Shown: positions 1 through 7,475, counted from the first letter of the stretch. The stretch: 10,408 bases of DNA from Betaproteobacteria bacterium (GCA_025353085.1 JANXRI010000041.1:1-10408), one strand, 5' to 3'. Translations and numbers: made by a program. The notes: a model not told the origin generated them from the sequence alone.

Positions 1-1
1 T

Positions 2-1102
2 ACGAGTTATGTCGATCCGACATCGACCCTCAATTTAACGGCCGCCGAAAAGACCATTCATGAACTCGAAGTTTATGTGGGCGTTTTCATCGGCGCAGTG
101 ACGTTGTCAGGCTCGGTGATCGCATTCGGCAAATTGTCCGGCAAAATCGGCGGTAAGCCGCTGCTGCTGCCAGCGCGCCATTGGCTGAATTTGATTGGCT
201 TGCTGGTCATAATCTGGTTTGGCCGTGAATTTTTGCACGCTGAAACCGTTGCGCAGGGCATGACGCCGCTGATCGTGATGACGGTCGTCGCACTTCTCTT
301 CGGCGTGCATCTGGTGATGGCGATCGGCGGCGCTGACATGCCGGTCGTAGTGTCGATGCTCAACAGTTATTCAGGCTGGGCTGCCGCGGCGACCGGCTTC
401 ATGCTGTCGAACGATCTATTGATCGTGATCGGCGCGCTGGTCGGCTCGAGCGGCGCCATCCTCTCGTACATCATGTGCCAGGCGATGAACCGCAATTTCA
501 TCAGCGTAATTGCGGGCGGGTTCGGTGGAGGTGCACCGGCGAAGGTGGTTGGCAGCGAAGCGGCGCCTGCCGGCGAAGTCGTGCCAATCAGCGCGACCGA
601 AACTGCCGAACTGTTGCGCGAAGCGAAAAGTGTCGTGATCGTGCCCGGGTATGGAATGGCCGTTGCGCAGGCTCAGCACACGGTCAATGAAATCACCAAA
701 TTCCTGCGCGAAAAAAACGTCAATGTCCGTTTCGGTATTCACCCGGTCGCGGGCCGCATGCCGGGCCATATGAACGTGCTGCTCGCCGAAGCGAAAGTGC
801 CTTACGACATCGTGCTCGAGATGGATGAAATCAACGCAGACTTTCCTAATACCGACGTCGTGATGGTAATCGGCGCCAACGACATCGTGAACCCGGCCGC
901 GCAGGAAGATCCGACCAGCCCTATTGCGGGCATGCCGGTGCTCGAAGTGTGGAAAGCCAAAACCAGCATCGTGATGAAGCGCAGCATGGCGTCCGGTTAC
1001 GCGGGTGTGGACAATCCGCTTTTTTACAAAGAGAACAATCGCATGCTGTTCGGCGATGCGAAGAAGATGCTCGACGAAGTGCTCACCGCGCTGAAGGTTT
1101 AG
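2..1102 (+). CDS. pntB: NAD(P) transhydrogenase subunit beta, 5'-truncated by the window edge
   Basis: PntB is the inner-membrane and NADP(H)-binding subunit of the proton-translocating transhydrogenase; with PntA it couples hydride transfer from NADH to NADP+ to inward proton flow. The frame is open from base 2, giving 366 residues against about 460 in E. coli PntB, so roughly the first 95 residues lie off-window. The GTG at 77 is internal, because recognisable PntB sequence continues upstream of it. Fragment residues 26-150 are hydrophobic transmembrane domain II and include the hallmark block GGADMPVVVSMLNSYSGW (about 109-126). Residues from about 205 form the soluble NADP-binding domain III: Rossmann-like motif GYGMAVAQAQ (216-225), HPVAGRMPGHMNVLLAEA (about 247-264), and VIGANDIVNPAA followed by KRSMASGYAG. 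The reading frame is intact and ends in TAG. No clear terminator follows. pntA would be expected upstream. Confidence 0.97.
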   Translation, partial: TSYVDPTSTLNLTAAEKTIHELEVYVGVFIGAVTLSGSVIAFGKLSGKIGGKPLLLPARHWLNLIGLLVIIWFGREFLHAETVAQGMTPLIVMTVVALLFGVHLVMAIGGADMPVVVSMLNSYSGWAAAATGFMLSNDLLIVIGALVGSSGAILSYIMCQAMNRNFISVIAGGFGGGAPAKVVGSEAAPAGEVVPISATETAELLREAKSVVIVPGYGMAVAQAQHTVNEITKFLREKNVNVRFGIHPVAGRMPGHMNVLLAEAKVPYDIVLEMDEINADFPNTDVVMVIGANDIVNPAAQEDPTSPIAGMPVLEVWKAKTSIVMKRSMASGYAGVDNPLFYKENNRMLFGDAKKMLDEVLTALKV

Positions 1103-1389
1103 CGCGCGCGCTCGCTGCATCGGTATTTAGTGTTGGGGCGTGAGCGAGCAGGTCGCCAAGTGGGACAGAAACTCACTTCTGCTTCGCGCGCGCGGAGTGC
1201 CGGTACGCATTTCCTTCGCGATGAATTTCGCCAGCGGGTTGATATCCCCACCGACGCTCGCGGCTTCGAGCGCCGCATATATCGCTCGCGCTCCTTGAGT
1301 CATTGCAGCGCGTTGATGGCGGGCGGCGCACTGGCGAGGAGTGGCGCGCGGCCGTCAGCTGACGCATGGCCTGCCAGTGGCACGCCGGC
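1103..1389. other. Gap between convergent pntB and ThrC-like genes
   Basis: This 287-base gap separates two convergent genes. Apart from the Fic-like relic it holds a 12-base perfect palindrome, CGTCAGCTGACG (1353-1364), and a 7-base inverted pair GCTCGCT (1110-1116) / AGCGAGC (1143-1149) with a 26-base loop. Neither is followed by a T-tract, so I cannot support a terminator for either gene. No tRNA-like cloverleaf or tandem repeat is visible. Confidence 0.4.
1127..1303 (-). pseudogene. Short frame resembling the C-terminal tail of a Fic-family protein (probable relic)
   Basis: A 58-codon minus-strand frame (ATG at 1303, TAA at 1127) fills most of the gap between pntB and the ThrC-like gene; it is open without a start codon back to 1354. 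Its middle, IYAALEAASVGGDINPLAKF and the following IAKEM, has GC-rich third positions like neighbouring genes. It matches my memory of the C-terminal end of Fic/DOC-type proteins (pattern YMAALE-ASV-DI-PFA-F-A-EM). The catalytic HxFx(D/E)GNGR motif is absent: the sequence where it should lie is intergenic and then the ThrC-like gene. I therefore read this as the leftover 3' end of a lost gene on the same strand. The last 25 or so residues look like read-through sequence. There is no convincing ribosome binding site. The Fic assignment rests on pattern recall, without an alignment, and the frame could also be a chance ORF. Confidence 0.4.
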
Positions 1390-2589
1390 TTACGCGTGTA
1401 TCGCGGTGCTCGACGTGATGATCGGAAAGCTTGCCGGCGCCAGCGACGGTATCGATTTCAGCCCGGAGCCCGTATTGACGATGATGATCTGCTCATCGGG
1501 CCGGATCAGATTTTTTGCGATTGCTTTGCGCAAGCCGGCCACGGTTGTGGCGCTTTCCGGACACGCGAATATTCCCTCCAGTTGCGTCAGTTCATCGACC
1601 GCGGCCAGCGCTTCGCGGGTCGAAACCGCGATCGCCGCGCCGCCATGCTTGCGCATGAGCGCAAGCACCGCGCGGCCGCCGGGCGGGTTCGGCGATTTGA
1701 GGCCACCCGGCGGTATATCGATTTTTCCCCACGGGGTGCACGCGTCAGCTCCTTCATCGAACGCTTTCACCACTGGTGCGCAGCCTTCGTATTGGGTAAT
1801 AAAAAGACGCGGCAACGTGCCTTCTATCCAGCCCAGGCGCAGCAGTTCCTCGAACGCCTTGAAGATAGCAATTGCACCGAGACCGCCGCCCATCGGATAA
1901 AAAATCGCCGCCGGCATTTTCCAGCCGAGTTGCTCCGCGATTTCGAGCCCCATCGTTTTCTTGCCTTCCAGCCGGTAGGGTTCCTTGAGCGTGCAGATGT
2001 TGAGCCAGCCATTGCGTGTGCAAGCTTCGGCCACCATACGTCCCGCGTCATGCCAGTTCTCGACGAGAAATGCGGGCTGCGCGGCGGCGCGGCAGTGCTG
2101 AAGACTGGACGGTTGCACGTCGGTCGGCAACAGGTTGACGCACGTAATACCGGCGCGCGCCGCGTACAAACTCCACGAGCCGCCGGCATTGCCCGAACTG
2201 TTGTGCGCCACGGTCTTGACGCCCAATTCGACATAACGCGAGACCGCAACACTCGCGCCGCGATCCTTGAAAGTGCCGCTGGGATTGCGGCCTTCGTCTT
2301 TAACGGCGACGTTTTTGAGTCCCAGCGCACGCGCGAGCCGGGCCACCGGCAGCAGCGGCGTATAGCCTTCGTTGAGTGAGACGGCGCTATCGACATCGTC
2401 GACGGGCAGCAACGGCGCATAGCGCCACAGATTGGCGGGCCCGCGTTCGATCGCGCGCGGAGAAAAATCGCGCTTTACGCGGTCCAGATCGTAGCGCACC
2501 GTCAGCAGTTCGCCCGGCAGGGCGGTGCACGGCTGATCCAGTGGAAGATTGCGACCATGGCTCGATTCGATACTCTTAACGTAGCTCAA
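1390..2589 (-). CDS. Threonine-synthase-like PLP-dependent enzyme
   Basis: This is a 399-residue fold-type II PLP enzyme most like threonine synthase, which makes L-threonine from O-phospho-L-homoserine. Visible landmarks are YDL near 33-35, NEGYTPLLP (73-81) before the core, the cofactor lysine K108 in SGTFKDRGAS, the phosphate-cradle-like SSGNAGG (131-137), glycine loop PMGGGLGA (232-239), and NTGSG (372-376) near the end. The asparagine-rich loop is NAGG where canonical ThrC has NTAA-type residues. The usual N-terminal cysteine ribbon before the YDL motif is degenerate: only C21 remains. The start is a TTG at 2589, with GGGA seven bases upstream on the minus strand; no ATG or GTG lies nearby in frame. 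It follows the Bug gene by 47 bases on the same strand, so co-transcription is likely. It may be the cell's ThrC or a paralogue acting on another hydroxy/phospho amino acid; the sequence does not decide this. Confidence 0.85.
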   Translation of the reverse strand: MSYVKSIESSHGRNLPLDQPCTALPGELLTVRYDLDRVKRDFSPRAIERGPANLWRYAPLLPVDDVDSAVSLNEGYTPLLPVARLARALGLKNVAVKDEGRNPSGTFKDRGASVAVSRYVELGVKTVAHNSSGNAGGSWSLYAARAGITCVNLLPTDVQPSSLQHCRAAAQPAFLVENWHDAGRMVAEACTRNGWLNICTLKEPYRLEGKKTMGLEIAEQLGWKMPAAIFYPMGGGLGAIAIFKAFEELLRLGWIEGTLPRLFITQYEGCAPVVKAFDEGADACTPWGKIDIPPGGLKSPNPPGGRAVLALMRKHGGAAIAVSTREALAAVDELTQLEGIFACPESATTVAGLRKAIAKNLIRPDEQIIIVNTGSGLKSIPSLAPASFPIITSSTAIHA

Positions 2590-2636
2590 TAGCGTTCCCG
2601 TAGGTTTAAATGCCGTGATGCGCCGTGACTGCGCGG

Positions 2637-3635
2637 CTATTCAATGCGAATGCCGGATTTTGTCACGACATCGCGCCAGCGCTTGACGTCCGCGTCGATT
2701 ATTTTCGCGAATTCCGCGGGGCCGATCGCAGCGACATCGATCGCGAGAGTGGCGAAACGCTCCTTGACGTCCGCGGTTTGCAGCGCTTTCAAAATTTCGG
2801 CATGAAGCAGTTTGATGACGGCCGGCGGCGTGCCCGCCGGCGCGAGTACCCCATACCAGTGGGCAACGGTGAAATTCGGCACACCCGCTTCAATAAAAGT
2901 CGGAATATTGGGCACAAGGGGGTGGCGCTTGGCGCTGGTAATGCCCAATCCCTTGAGCCGGTTTGCGCGCAAATAGATCATCGATGCGGGTGCCGCGTTG
3001 AAGGCAATCGGAATTTGGCCGGCGAGAGCATCCGTGGTCGCGGGGCCGCCGCCCTTGTACGGGATGTGGTTGAGCGTGAGTCCGGTGCGCAGGCGCAGCA
3101 GCTCGTAAGTCATGTGCGGCGAGCTGCCGGTGCCACTGGTGCCCATTGCGATTTTTTCGGTTTGCGCGCGTGGCAATGCGAGCAGCTCTTTCAAAGAACT
3201 GTACGCGAACGACGGATGGGCGACCATAATTTGCGGTGCGGTGCCAACCAGCATCACAGGCGCGAAGTCTTTGATCGCATCGTAAGTCGGGTGCGCGTAA
3301 GTCGAGACGTTGATGGTGTGCGGCACATCGGCGAGGATCAGCGTGTATCCGTCGGGCGCCGACTTCGCCACAATTTCGGTCGCCACCATGCTCGCCGCGC
3401 CCGGCCGGTTATCGATGACGAACGATTCGCCCAACGCTTCGCCCAGCTTGAGGCCCACGGAGCGACCGATAATATCCGAACCGCCGCCCGGCGCGTAAGG
3501 CACGACCAGTCGCACCGGTCTGACGGGATAGCGTTCAGCGGCGTCGGCAGCGCTTGTCAGCGCGAGCACCGCGATTGCGCGCAATAGAAGCCGCTGCAAA
3601 TTAAGAGTGCCCAACTTAATGAAGCAGGTATGCAT
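2637..3635 (-). CDS. Bug/TctC-family periplasmic solute-binding protein
   Basis: This is a 332-residue extracytoplasmic receptor of the Bug (TctC) family, which binds carboxylated or amide-like small molecules in the periplasm. From ATG 3635 the protein opens with a Sec signal peptide: basic n-region, hydrophobic core AIAVLALTSA, and probable cleavage after ADA at residue 32. The mature part has the family ligand loops VPYAPGGGSD (45-54) and IDNRPGAASM (about 74-83), then APDGYTLI, HIPYKGGGPA and GVLAPAGTPP. A GTG at 3704 overlapping the amiC stop codon would add 23 residues ahead of the signal peptide. I prefer 3635 because it gives a normal export signal and family length, although its ribosome binding site is weak. 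No TctA/TctB genes are nearby. It sits between amiC and a ThrC-like enzyme, in the slot where mutL is common, so its ligand may relate to the ThrC-like reaction (inference). Confidence 0.92.
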   Translation of the reverse strand: MHTCFIKLGTLNLQRLLLRAIAVLALTSAADAAERYPVRPVRLVVPYAPGGGSDIIGRSVGLKLGEALGESFVIDNRPGAASMVATEIVAKSAPDGYTLILADVPHTINVSTYAHPTYDAIKDFAPVMLVGTAPQIMVAHPSFAYSSLKELLALPRAQTEKIAMGTSGTGSSPHMTYELLRLRTGLTLNHIPYKGGGPATTDALAGQIPIAFNAAPASMIYLRANRLKGLGITSAKRHPLVPNIPTFIEAGVPNFTVAHWYGVLAPAGTPPAVIKLLHAEILKALQTADVKERFATLAIDVAAIGPAEFAKIIDADVKRWRDVVTKSGIRIE

Positions 3636-3700
3636 TGCAGCCAGGACGGGTAATGGCAAGGCGCCCGGTGAAGGCAACAGTCGTGAAAGCCGTGAGCGCG

Positions 3701-5038
3701 TCACGGATTTCGGGCCACCCGCGCACGGGCGAGCGGCGGATTCTGCGCGAAGTAACGGCGGATGCCGGCGACGATTGCTTCGGCCATTTGCTCCTGATAC
3801 GCGCTGCTTTTAAGTTTTCTTTCTTCGTCCGGATTGCTGATGAACGCGGTCTCCACGAGGATCGACGGAATGTCGGGCGCTTTGAGCACCGCAAAACCGG
3901 CCTGCTCGACGTCGGATTTATGCAGCGTGTTTATTTCGCCAAGTTCAGTTAGCACCGCGCGCGCGAGTTTTAAACTGTCGTTGATCTGCGCGGTGAACGA
4001 AAGGTCGGCGAGCGTCATCTTGAGATACGGATCCCGCACATCGAGATTGACGCCGCCGATCAGGTCGGCGTCGTTTTCTTTTTTGGCCAGCCATTTGGCG
4101 GCGGAACTGGTTGCGCCGCGTTCCGACAAGGCGAACACTGATGATCCACGCGCATGCGGCTTGACGAATGCGTCGGCATGCACCGACACGAACAAATCGG
4201 CATACACTTTGCGCGCTTTTTCGACGCGGTGATGCAGCGGGATGAAGTAATCACCGTCGCGCGTGAGCACGCCGCGCATATTGGGCTCGCGATCCAGCAT
4301 GTTTTTAAGCTTGCGCGCTATCGCCAGCGTCACGTCTTTTTCGTGCGAGCCGCTGTGGCCGCGCGCGCCCGGATCTTCACCGCCATGTCCCGCATCGATC
4401 GCGACGATCACGAGCCGCTGATTGTCTGATTTCGCCGCGCGCGGCGTTTTGCGCGGCGGCTCGAGGTTGGCATTCACGATGCTGCTTTCGACCGGTTTAA
4501 AATCGATCGGCGGCGATGCGGGCAGCGGCGGCGGTGCCGGTGCTGCGATCTGCGTGGTGGCTGGCGTTGATCTCTCAAGCAGCGCCAGCAGCGGATCGAC
4601 GGCTTGCGCCGGGTACACATCGAGCACCAGCCGGTTGCCGTATTCGGCGATCGGTTTGAGCATAAAAACTTCGGGTTTTGCTTCGGTTTTCAAATCGAAC
4701 ACCAGCCGCACGACGCCCGGCTTGAAGCGGCCGACGCGTACCGCTTTGACATACGGATCGTTCGCGCCGATTTTCGCCGCGAGTTCTTGCAGCGCGGGTG
4801 TGAGCGATACGTTCTGCAGATCGAGCACGAGCCGTTCGGGATTTTTCAACAAGAGTAATTCGTGCGCGATCGGTGCCGTTGCTTCAATGGTCACGCGCGT
4901 ATAGTCCTGCGCGGGCCATACGCGCACCGACGTCACATCGGTCGCCGCATTAGCCGCATACACGCCAAGCATCAGCGCGCCCATCAAAACGTTTATCAAG
5001 GTGAAGCGGCAATAACGGTGGACCGTAATGGCGTTCAC
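3701..5038 (-). CDS. amiC: N-acetylmuramoyl-L-alanine amidase (AmiC/AmiB type)
   Basis: This periplasmic zinc amidase cleaves the amide bond between MurNAc and L-Ala in peptidoglycan and splits septal wall during daughter-cell separation. The chosen GTG start at 5038 overlaps the tsaE stop as GTGA and gives 445 residues (E. coli AmiC is 417). A frame open upstream to 5206 lies inside tsaE and lacks any signal. Residues 1-31 form a signal peptide ending AANA. Residues about 35-142 are the AMIN domain, which targets the septum, followed by a proline-rich linker (about 165-200) and the Amidase_3 domain (about 209-431). Zinc ligands are H218 (DAGHGG), E233 (SHEKD) and H287 (SVHADA); the catalytic glutamate is E396 (VETAFISN). 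The stretch of about 309-345 matches the regulatory helix region that keeps AmiB/AmiC inactive until an EnvC/NlpD-type activator binds. It is translationally coupled to tsaE; all key residues are present. Confidence 0.95.
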   Translation of the reverse strand: MNAITVHRYCRFTLINVLMGALMLGVYAANAATDVTSVRVWPAQDYTRVTIEATAPIAHELLLLKNPERLVLDLQNVSLTPALQELAAKIGANDPYVKAVRVGRFKPGVVRLVFDLKTEAKPEVFMLKPIAEYGNRLVLDVYPAQAVDPLLALLERSTPATTQIAAPAPPPLPASPPIDFKPVESSIVNANLEPPRKTPRAAKSDNQRLVIVAIDAGHGGEDPGARGHSGSHEKDVTLAIARKLKNMLDREPNMRGVLTRDGDYFIPLHHRVEKARKVYADLFVSVHADAFVKPHARGSSVFALSERGATSSAAKWLAKKENDADLIGGVNLDVRDPYLKMTLADLSFTAQINDSLKLARAVLTELGEINTLHKSDVEQAGFAVLKAPDIPSILVETAFISNPDEERKLKSSAYQEQMAEAIVAGIRRYFAQNPPLARARVARNP

Positions 5039-5508
5039 CGTGGGGCAGCGAGGTTTCCTGTTTTGAGCCGCCTCAAACAATTGTTGCCAGCCTCCGTGTT
5101 TGCGCCGAGCTTCAGTTTGCGTCCATCGCCATCGACCGTCAGATCGACCGTTACATCCGCGATCGGCAACTGACCGCCGGCTTTTTCCGGCCACTCGATC
5201 AGGCACAGCGAGTCGCGGTTAAAGTAGTCGCGAAAACCCGCATCGACCCATTCGTCGCAATGCCGGAGCCGATAAAAATCAAAGTGATACAAGTATAAAC
5301 TAGAAACGATATAAGGTTCAACCAGCGTATAAGTCGGGCTTTTCACGCGGCCGGTTACGCCCAGTGCGTGCAATAAGCCGCGCGCAAGCGTAGTTTTGCC
5401 GGCACCCAGATCGCCGCGCAGGTAAACGACCATGCCCGCGTGCAAGCCACTGGCGATTGACGCGCCGAATGCCAAGGTATCCGCTTCAGTCTTTAGATGG
5501 CGTGTCAT
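5035..5508 (-). CDS. tsaE: tRNA threonylcarbamoyladenosine biosynthesis ATPase TsaE
   Basis: TsaE (YjeE) is the P-loop ATPase that works with TsaB and TsaD to complete N6-threonylcarbamoyladenosine at position 37 of ANN-decoding tRNAs. The 157-residue product has the usual family length. The Walker A motif GDLGAGKTT is at 32-40, followed by the family motifs SPTYTLVEPY (57-66), HFDFYRL (75-81) and IEWPEKAG (104-111), the last holding the Walker-B-like acidic residue. The ATG at 5508 is preceded by a weak AGGCGG-type ribosome binding site. The gene heads the minus-strand cluster and overlaps amiC by four bases. In E. coli tsaE lies between nnr and amiB; here nnr is absent and tsaE directly faces queG. 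The last 30 or so residues are variable and not diagnostic. Confidence 0.96.
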   Translation of the reverse strand: MTRHLKTEADTLAFGASIASGLHAGMVVYLRGDLGAGKTTLARGLLHALGVTGRVKSPTYTLVEPYIVSSLYLYHFDFYRLRHCDEWVDAGFRDYFNRDSLCLIEWPEKAGGQLPIADVTVDLTVDGDGRKLKLGANTEAGNNCLRRLKTGNLAAPR

Positions 5509-5539
5509 TTGCGCGCCCGCCTGATTATCATGAGAGGTG
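5509..5539. promoter_or_regulatory. 31-base divergent intergenic region between tsaE and queG
   Basis: Only 31 bases separate the two divergent start codons, so promoters for both strands must overlap each other or sit inside the coding regions. For queG, TATCAT (5526-5531) is one mismatch from a sigma-70 -10 box, with GTGTCA (5502-5507, four of six matches to TTGACA) 18 bases upstream. This would start transcription close to the queG start codon and give an almost leaderless mRNA. No convincing counterpart is visible for tsaE. Confidence 0.3.
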
Positions 5540-6640
5540 ATGCAGACTGAACAACAGAGTGAACAGTTAAAGTCGCCGGGCGGACTGGCCGAACTTGCGC
5601 AGCAGATTCGTGCGTGGGGCGCCGAGCTCGGATTTCAGCAGATCGGGATCGCCGATGCTGATCTGAGTGAAGCCGAACCGCGTCTGCTCGAATGGTTGCG
5701 CGCGGGTTTTCATGGCGACATGGATTATATGGCAAAGCATGGCGTCAAACGCTCGCGCCCGGATGAGCTCGTGCCGGGAACGTTGCGCGTAATCGCTGCA
5801 CGCATGAATTATCTGCCGGATTCTGCGGCCGAGGGCTGGGCTGTCATCAATGCGCCTGAACAGGCGTACGTTTCACGTTACGCATTAGGCCGCGATTATC
5901 ACAAGGTGATGCGCCGGCGTTTGCAGCGTCTGACGGAACGCGTGGAAGCGGCCGTCGGCAGTTTCAATCATCGCGTGTTCACCGACAGCGCGCCCGTGAT
6001 GGAAGTCGAACTCGCAACCAAGGCGGGCCTCGGCTGGCGCGGCAAACATACTTTGCTGTTGACGCGCGAAGCCGGCTCTTATTTTTTTCTGGGTGAAATC
6101 TACACGGATCTGCCGCTGCCCATCGATGCGGCCAGTGCTAATCATTGCGGCAAGTGCGAAAAGTGCATTGAGGTGTGCCCGACGCGTGCAATCGTGGGAC
6201 CCTACCGGCTCGACGCGCGCCGCTGCATTTCTTATCTCACGATAGAACATCACGGCAGCATACCGGTCGAACTTCGTGCGTTGATCGGCAATCGCGTGTA
6301 TGGCTGCGATGATTGTCAACTCGTGTGCCCGTGGAACCGGTTTGCACAGACCAGCGGCGAAGCCGATTTCGCCGTGCGCAACGGGCTTGACGATGTCACA
6401 CTCGTCGAGCTCTTCCGCTGGAGCGAAGATGAATTTCACGCGCGCCTCACTGGTAGTGCGATCCATCGCATCGGGTACGAGCGATGGTTGCGCAATCTCG
6501 CGGTCGGTATGGGCAATGCGTTGCGCGAGCTGCCGTCAACCGCGGCATCCGCGCAGGCGATACGCGCAGCGCTGGAGGAGCGCCGCAATCATGAATCGGC
6601 GCTTGTGCGCGAGCATATTGCGTGGGCATTGCAGCAGTAA
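5540..6640 (+). CDS. queG: Epoxyqueuosine reductase
   Basis: QueG is the cytoplasmic cobalamin-dependent iron-sulfur enzyme that reduces epoxyqueuosine to queuosine at the wobble position of GUN-anticodon tRNAs (Tyr, His, Asn, Asp). The product is 366 residues from ATG 5540, close to the 379 of E. coli. The DUF1730 domain occupies the N-terminal half and includes FTDSAPVMEVELA (147-159), where D149 matches the conserved catalytic-site aspartate, then KAGLGWRGKHTLL. Two [4Fe-4S] cluster motifs follow: CGKCEKCIEVCP (C203, C206, C209, C213) and, after C229, YGCDDCQLVCPWN (C256, C259, C263). The C-terminal part is the alpha-helical HEAT-like segment. A GTG at 5537 is an alternative start three bases upstream. 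The purine-rich GAGAGG is only two or three bases from the ATG, which is unusually close. The divergent partnership with tsaE is conserved in other Proteobacteria. Confidence 0.96.
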   Translation: MQTEQQSEQLKSPGGLAELAQQIRAWGAELGFQQIGIADADLSEAEPRLLEWLRAGFHGDMDYMAKHGVKRSRPDELVPGTLRVIAARMNYLPDSAAEGWAVINAPEQAYVSRYALGRDYHKVMRRRLQRLTERVEAAVGSFNHRVFTDSAPVMEVELATKAGLGWRGKHTLLLTREAGSYFFLGEIYTDLPLPIDAASANHCGKCEKCIEVCPTRAIVGPYRLDARRCISYLTIEHHGSIPVELRALIGNRVYGCDDCQLVCPWNRFAQTSGEADFAVRNGLDDVTLVELFRWSEDEFHARLTGSAIHRIGYERWLRNLAVGMGNALRELPSTAASAQAIRAALEERRNHESALVREHIAWALQQ

Positions 6641-6677
6641 CCAAGACATTTAAAACTACAACCGGTAAGGAATATTT

Positions 6678-7442
6678 ATGAGTACGCTATCTGGCAAGGT
6701 TGCATTGATCACCGGTGCTTCGCGCGGCATCGGACGCGCGATTGCGCTCGCGCTTGCGAAGGCGGGCGCCGCTGTTTACCTCGCCGCGGATGGAACGCAT
6801 GAAGAGTTGTCGGCGGTCGCCGCCGAATGCCGCTCGTATAACGCGTTTTGCCGCGCTGAATTCGGCCTGTTCGATTTGGGCAATGCAGCGGATGTGCAGT
6901 TGATGACAGACGCAGCGATCTTGAGCCTCGGGCGCGTCGATATTCTCGTCAACAACGTCGGCATCCGCATCCGGCATCCGTTCGGCGAATATTCAGCAGA
7001 CGATTTTGACCGGCTCGTGGCGGTTAACCTGCGTGCGCCGTTTCTCGCAAGCCAGGCGGTCGTGCCCTCGATGCGCGCCAACGGCGGCGGCCGCATCATC
7101 ACGATCGCGAGCCAGAACGGCATCGTCGCCGCGGCCAATTCGGCGCTGTACGGCCTTTCCAAAGCGGCGCTGATTTATTTGACCAAGGCAATGGCATTCG
7201 AACTCGCCAAGGATAAAATCATGGTGAACACCGTGAGCCCCGGGCCGATCGAGACCGAATTCACGCGGGCGCGCATGGAGAAAGAGCCCGGTCACCGCGA
7301 GTTGCGCGCATCACAGGTGCCGCTCGGCCGTTGGGGCAAGCCGGAAGAGGTCGCCGCCGCGGTTTTATTTCTCGCGTCGACCGAGGCGACCTTCGTGCAT
7401 GGCAGCAACCTCGTCATCGACGGCGGTTACATCATTCACTGA
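6678..7442 (+). CDS. Short-chain dehydrogenase/reductase (SDR), FabG-like, substrate unknown
   Basis: This 254-residue classical SDR catalyses NAD(P)-dependent alcohol/ketone interconversion. The Rossmann motif TGASRGIG is at 12-19, NNVG at 92-95, and the catalytic tetrad is N117, S145, Y158 and K162 (YGLSK). The closing NLVIDGGY block near 243-250 is typical of the family. An aspartate at the end of the second strand (D38, in LAADG) hints at NAD(H) preference, while R16 in the glycine motif is more NADP-like, so the cofactor is not settled. ATG 6678 has a good ribosome binding site, AAGGA, seven to eight bases upstream. The gene follows queG by 37 bases on the same strand and may be read from it, but it has no functional link to queuosine. 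It may instead belong with the GGT-like/Bug pair downstream, from which the inverted-repeat spacer separates it. Full length with no defects. Confidence 0.93.
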   Translation: MSTLSGKVALITGASRGIGRAIALALAKAGAAVYLAADGTHEELSAVAAECRSYNAFCRAEFGLFDLGNAADVQLMTDAAILSLGRVDILVNNVGIRIRHPFGEYSADDFDRLVAVNLRAPFLASQAVVPSMRANGGGRIITIASQNGIVAAANSALYGLSKAALIYLTKAMAFELAKDKIMVNTVSPGPIETEFTRARMEKEPGHRELRASQVPLGRWGKPEEVAAAVLFLASTEATFVHGSNLVIDGGYIIH

Positions 7443-7475
7443 TCCTGCTATATTTTGCGTGTGTGTTCTAGAAGT

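Noticed and set aside
416..1120. 234-codon minus-strand open frame opposite pntB
   Set aside because: It is antisense to an unmistakable PntB reading frame, is rich in His/Arg/Asp as expected from reverse reading of GC-rich codons, and shows no domain.
1110..1149. Inverted pair GCTCGCT/AGCGAGC after pntB as a terminator
   Set aside because: Seven pairs with a 26-base loop and no T-tract; such pairs are expected by chance in GC-rich sequence.
1366..2379. 337-codon plus-strand open frame opposite the ThrC-like gene
   Set aside because: Arg/His/Ala-rich composition without motifs; the opposite strand carries a complete PLP-enzyme motif series.
2625..3587. 320-codon plus-strand open frame opposite the first Bug gene
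   Set aside because: Antisense shadow of a clear Bug protein; composition dominated by Arg, His and Asp, no recognisable fold.
3690..3706. Hairpin CCGTGA-GCGCG-TCACGG over the amiC stop codon as a terminator
   Set aside because: The perfect stem is only six pairs, part of it is coding sequence, and on the minus strand it is followed by CTTTCACG and not a T-tract. Too weak to call.
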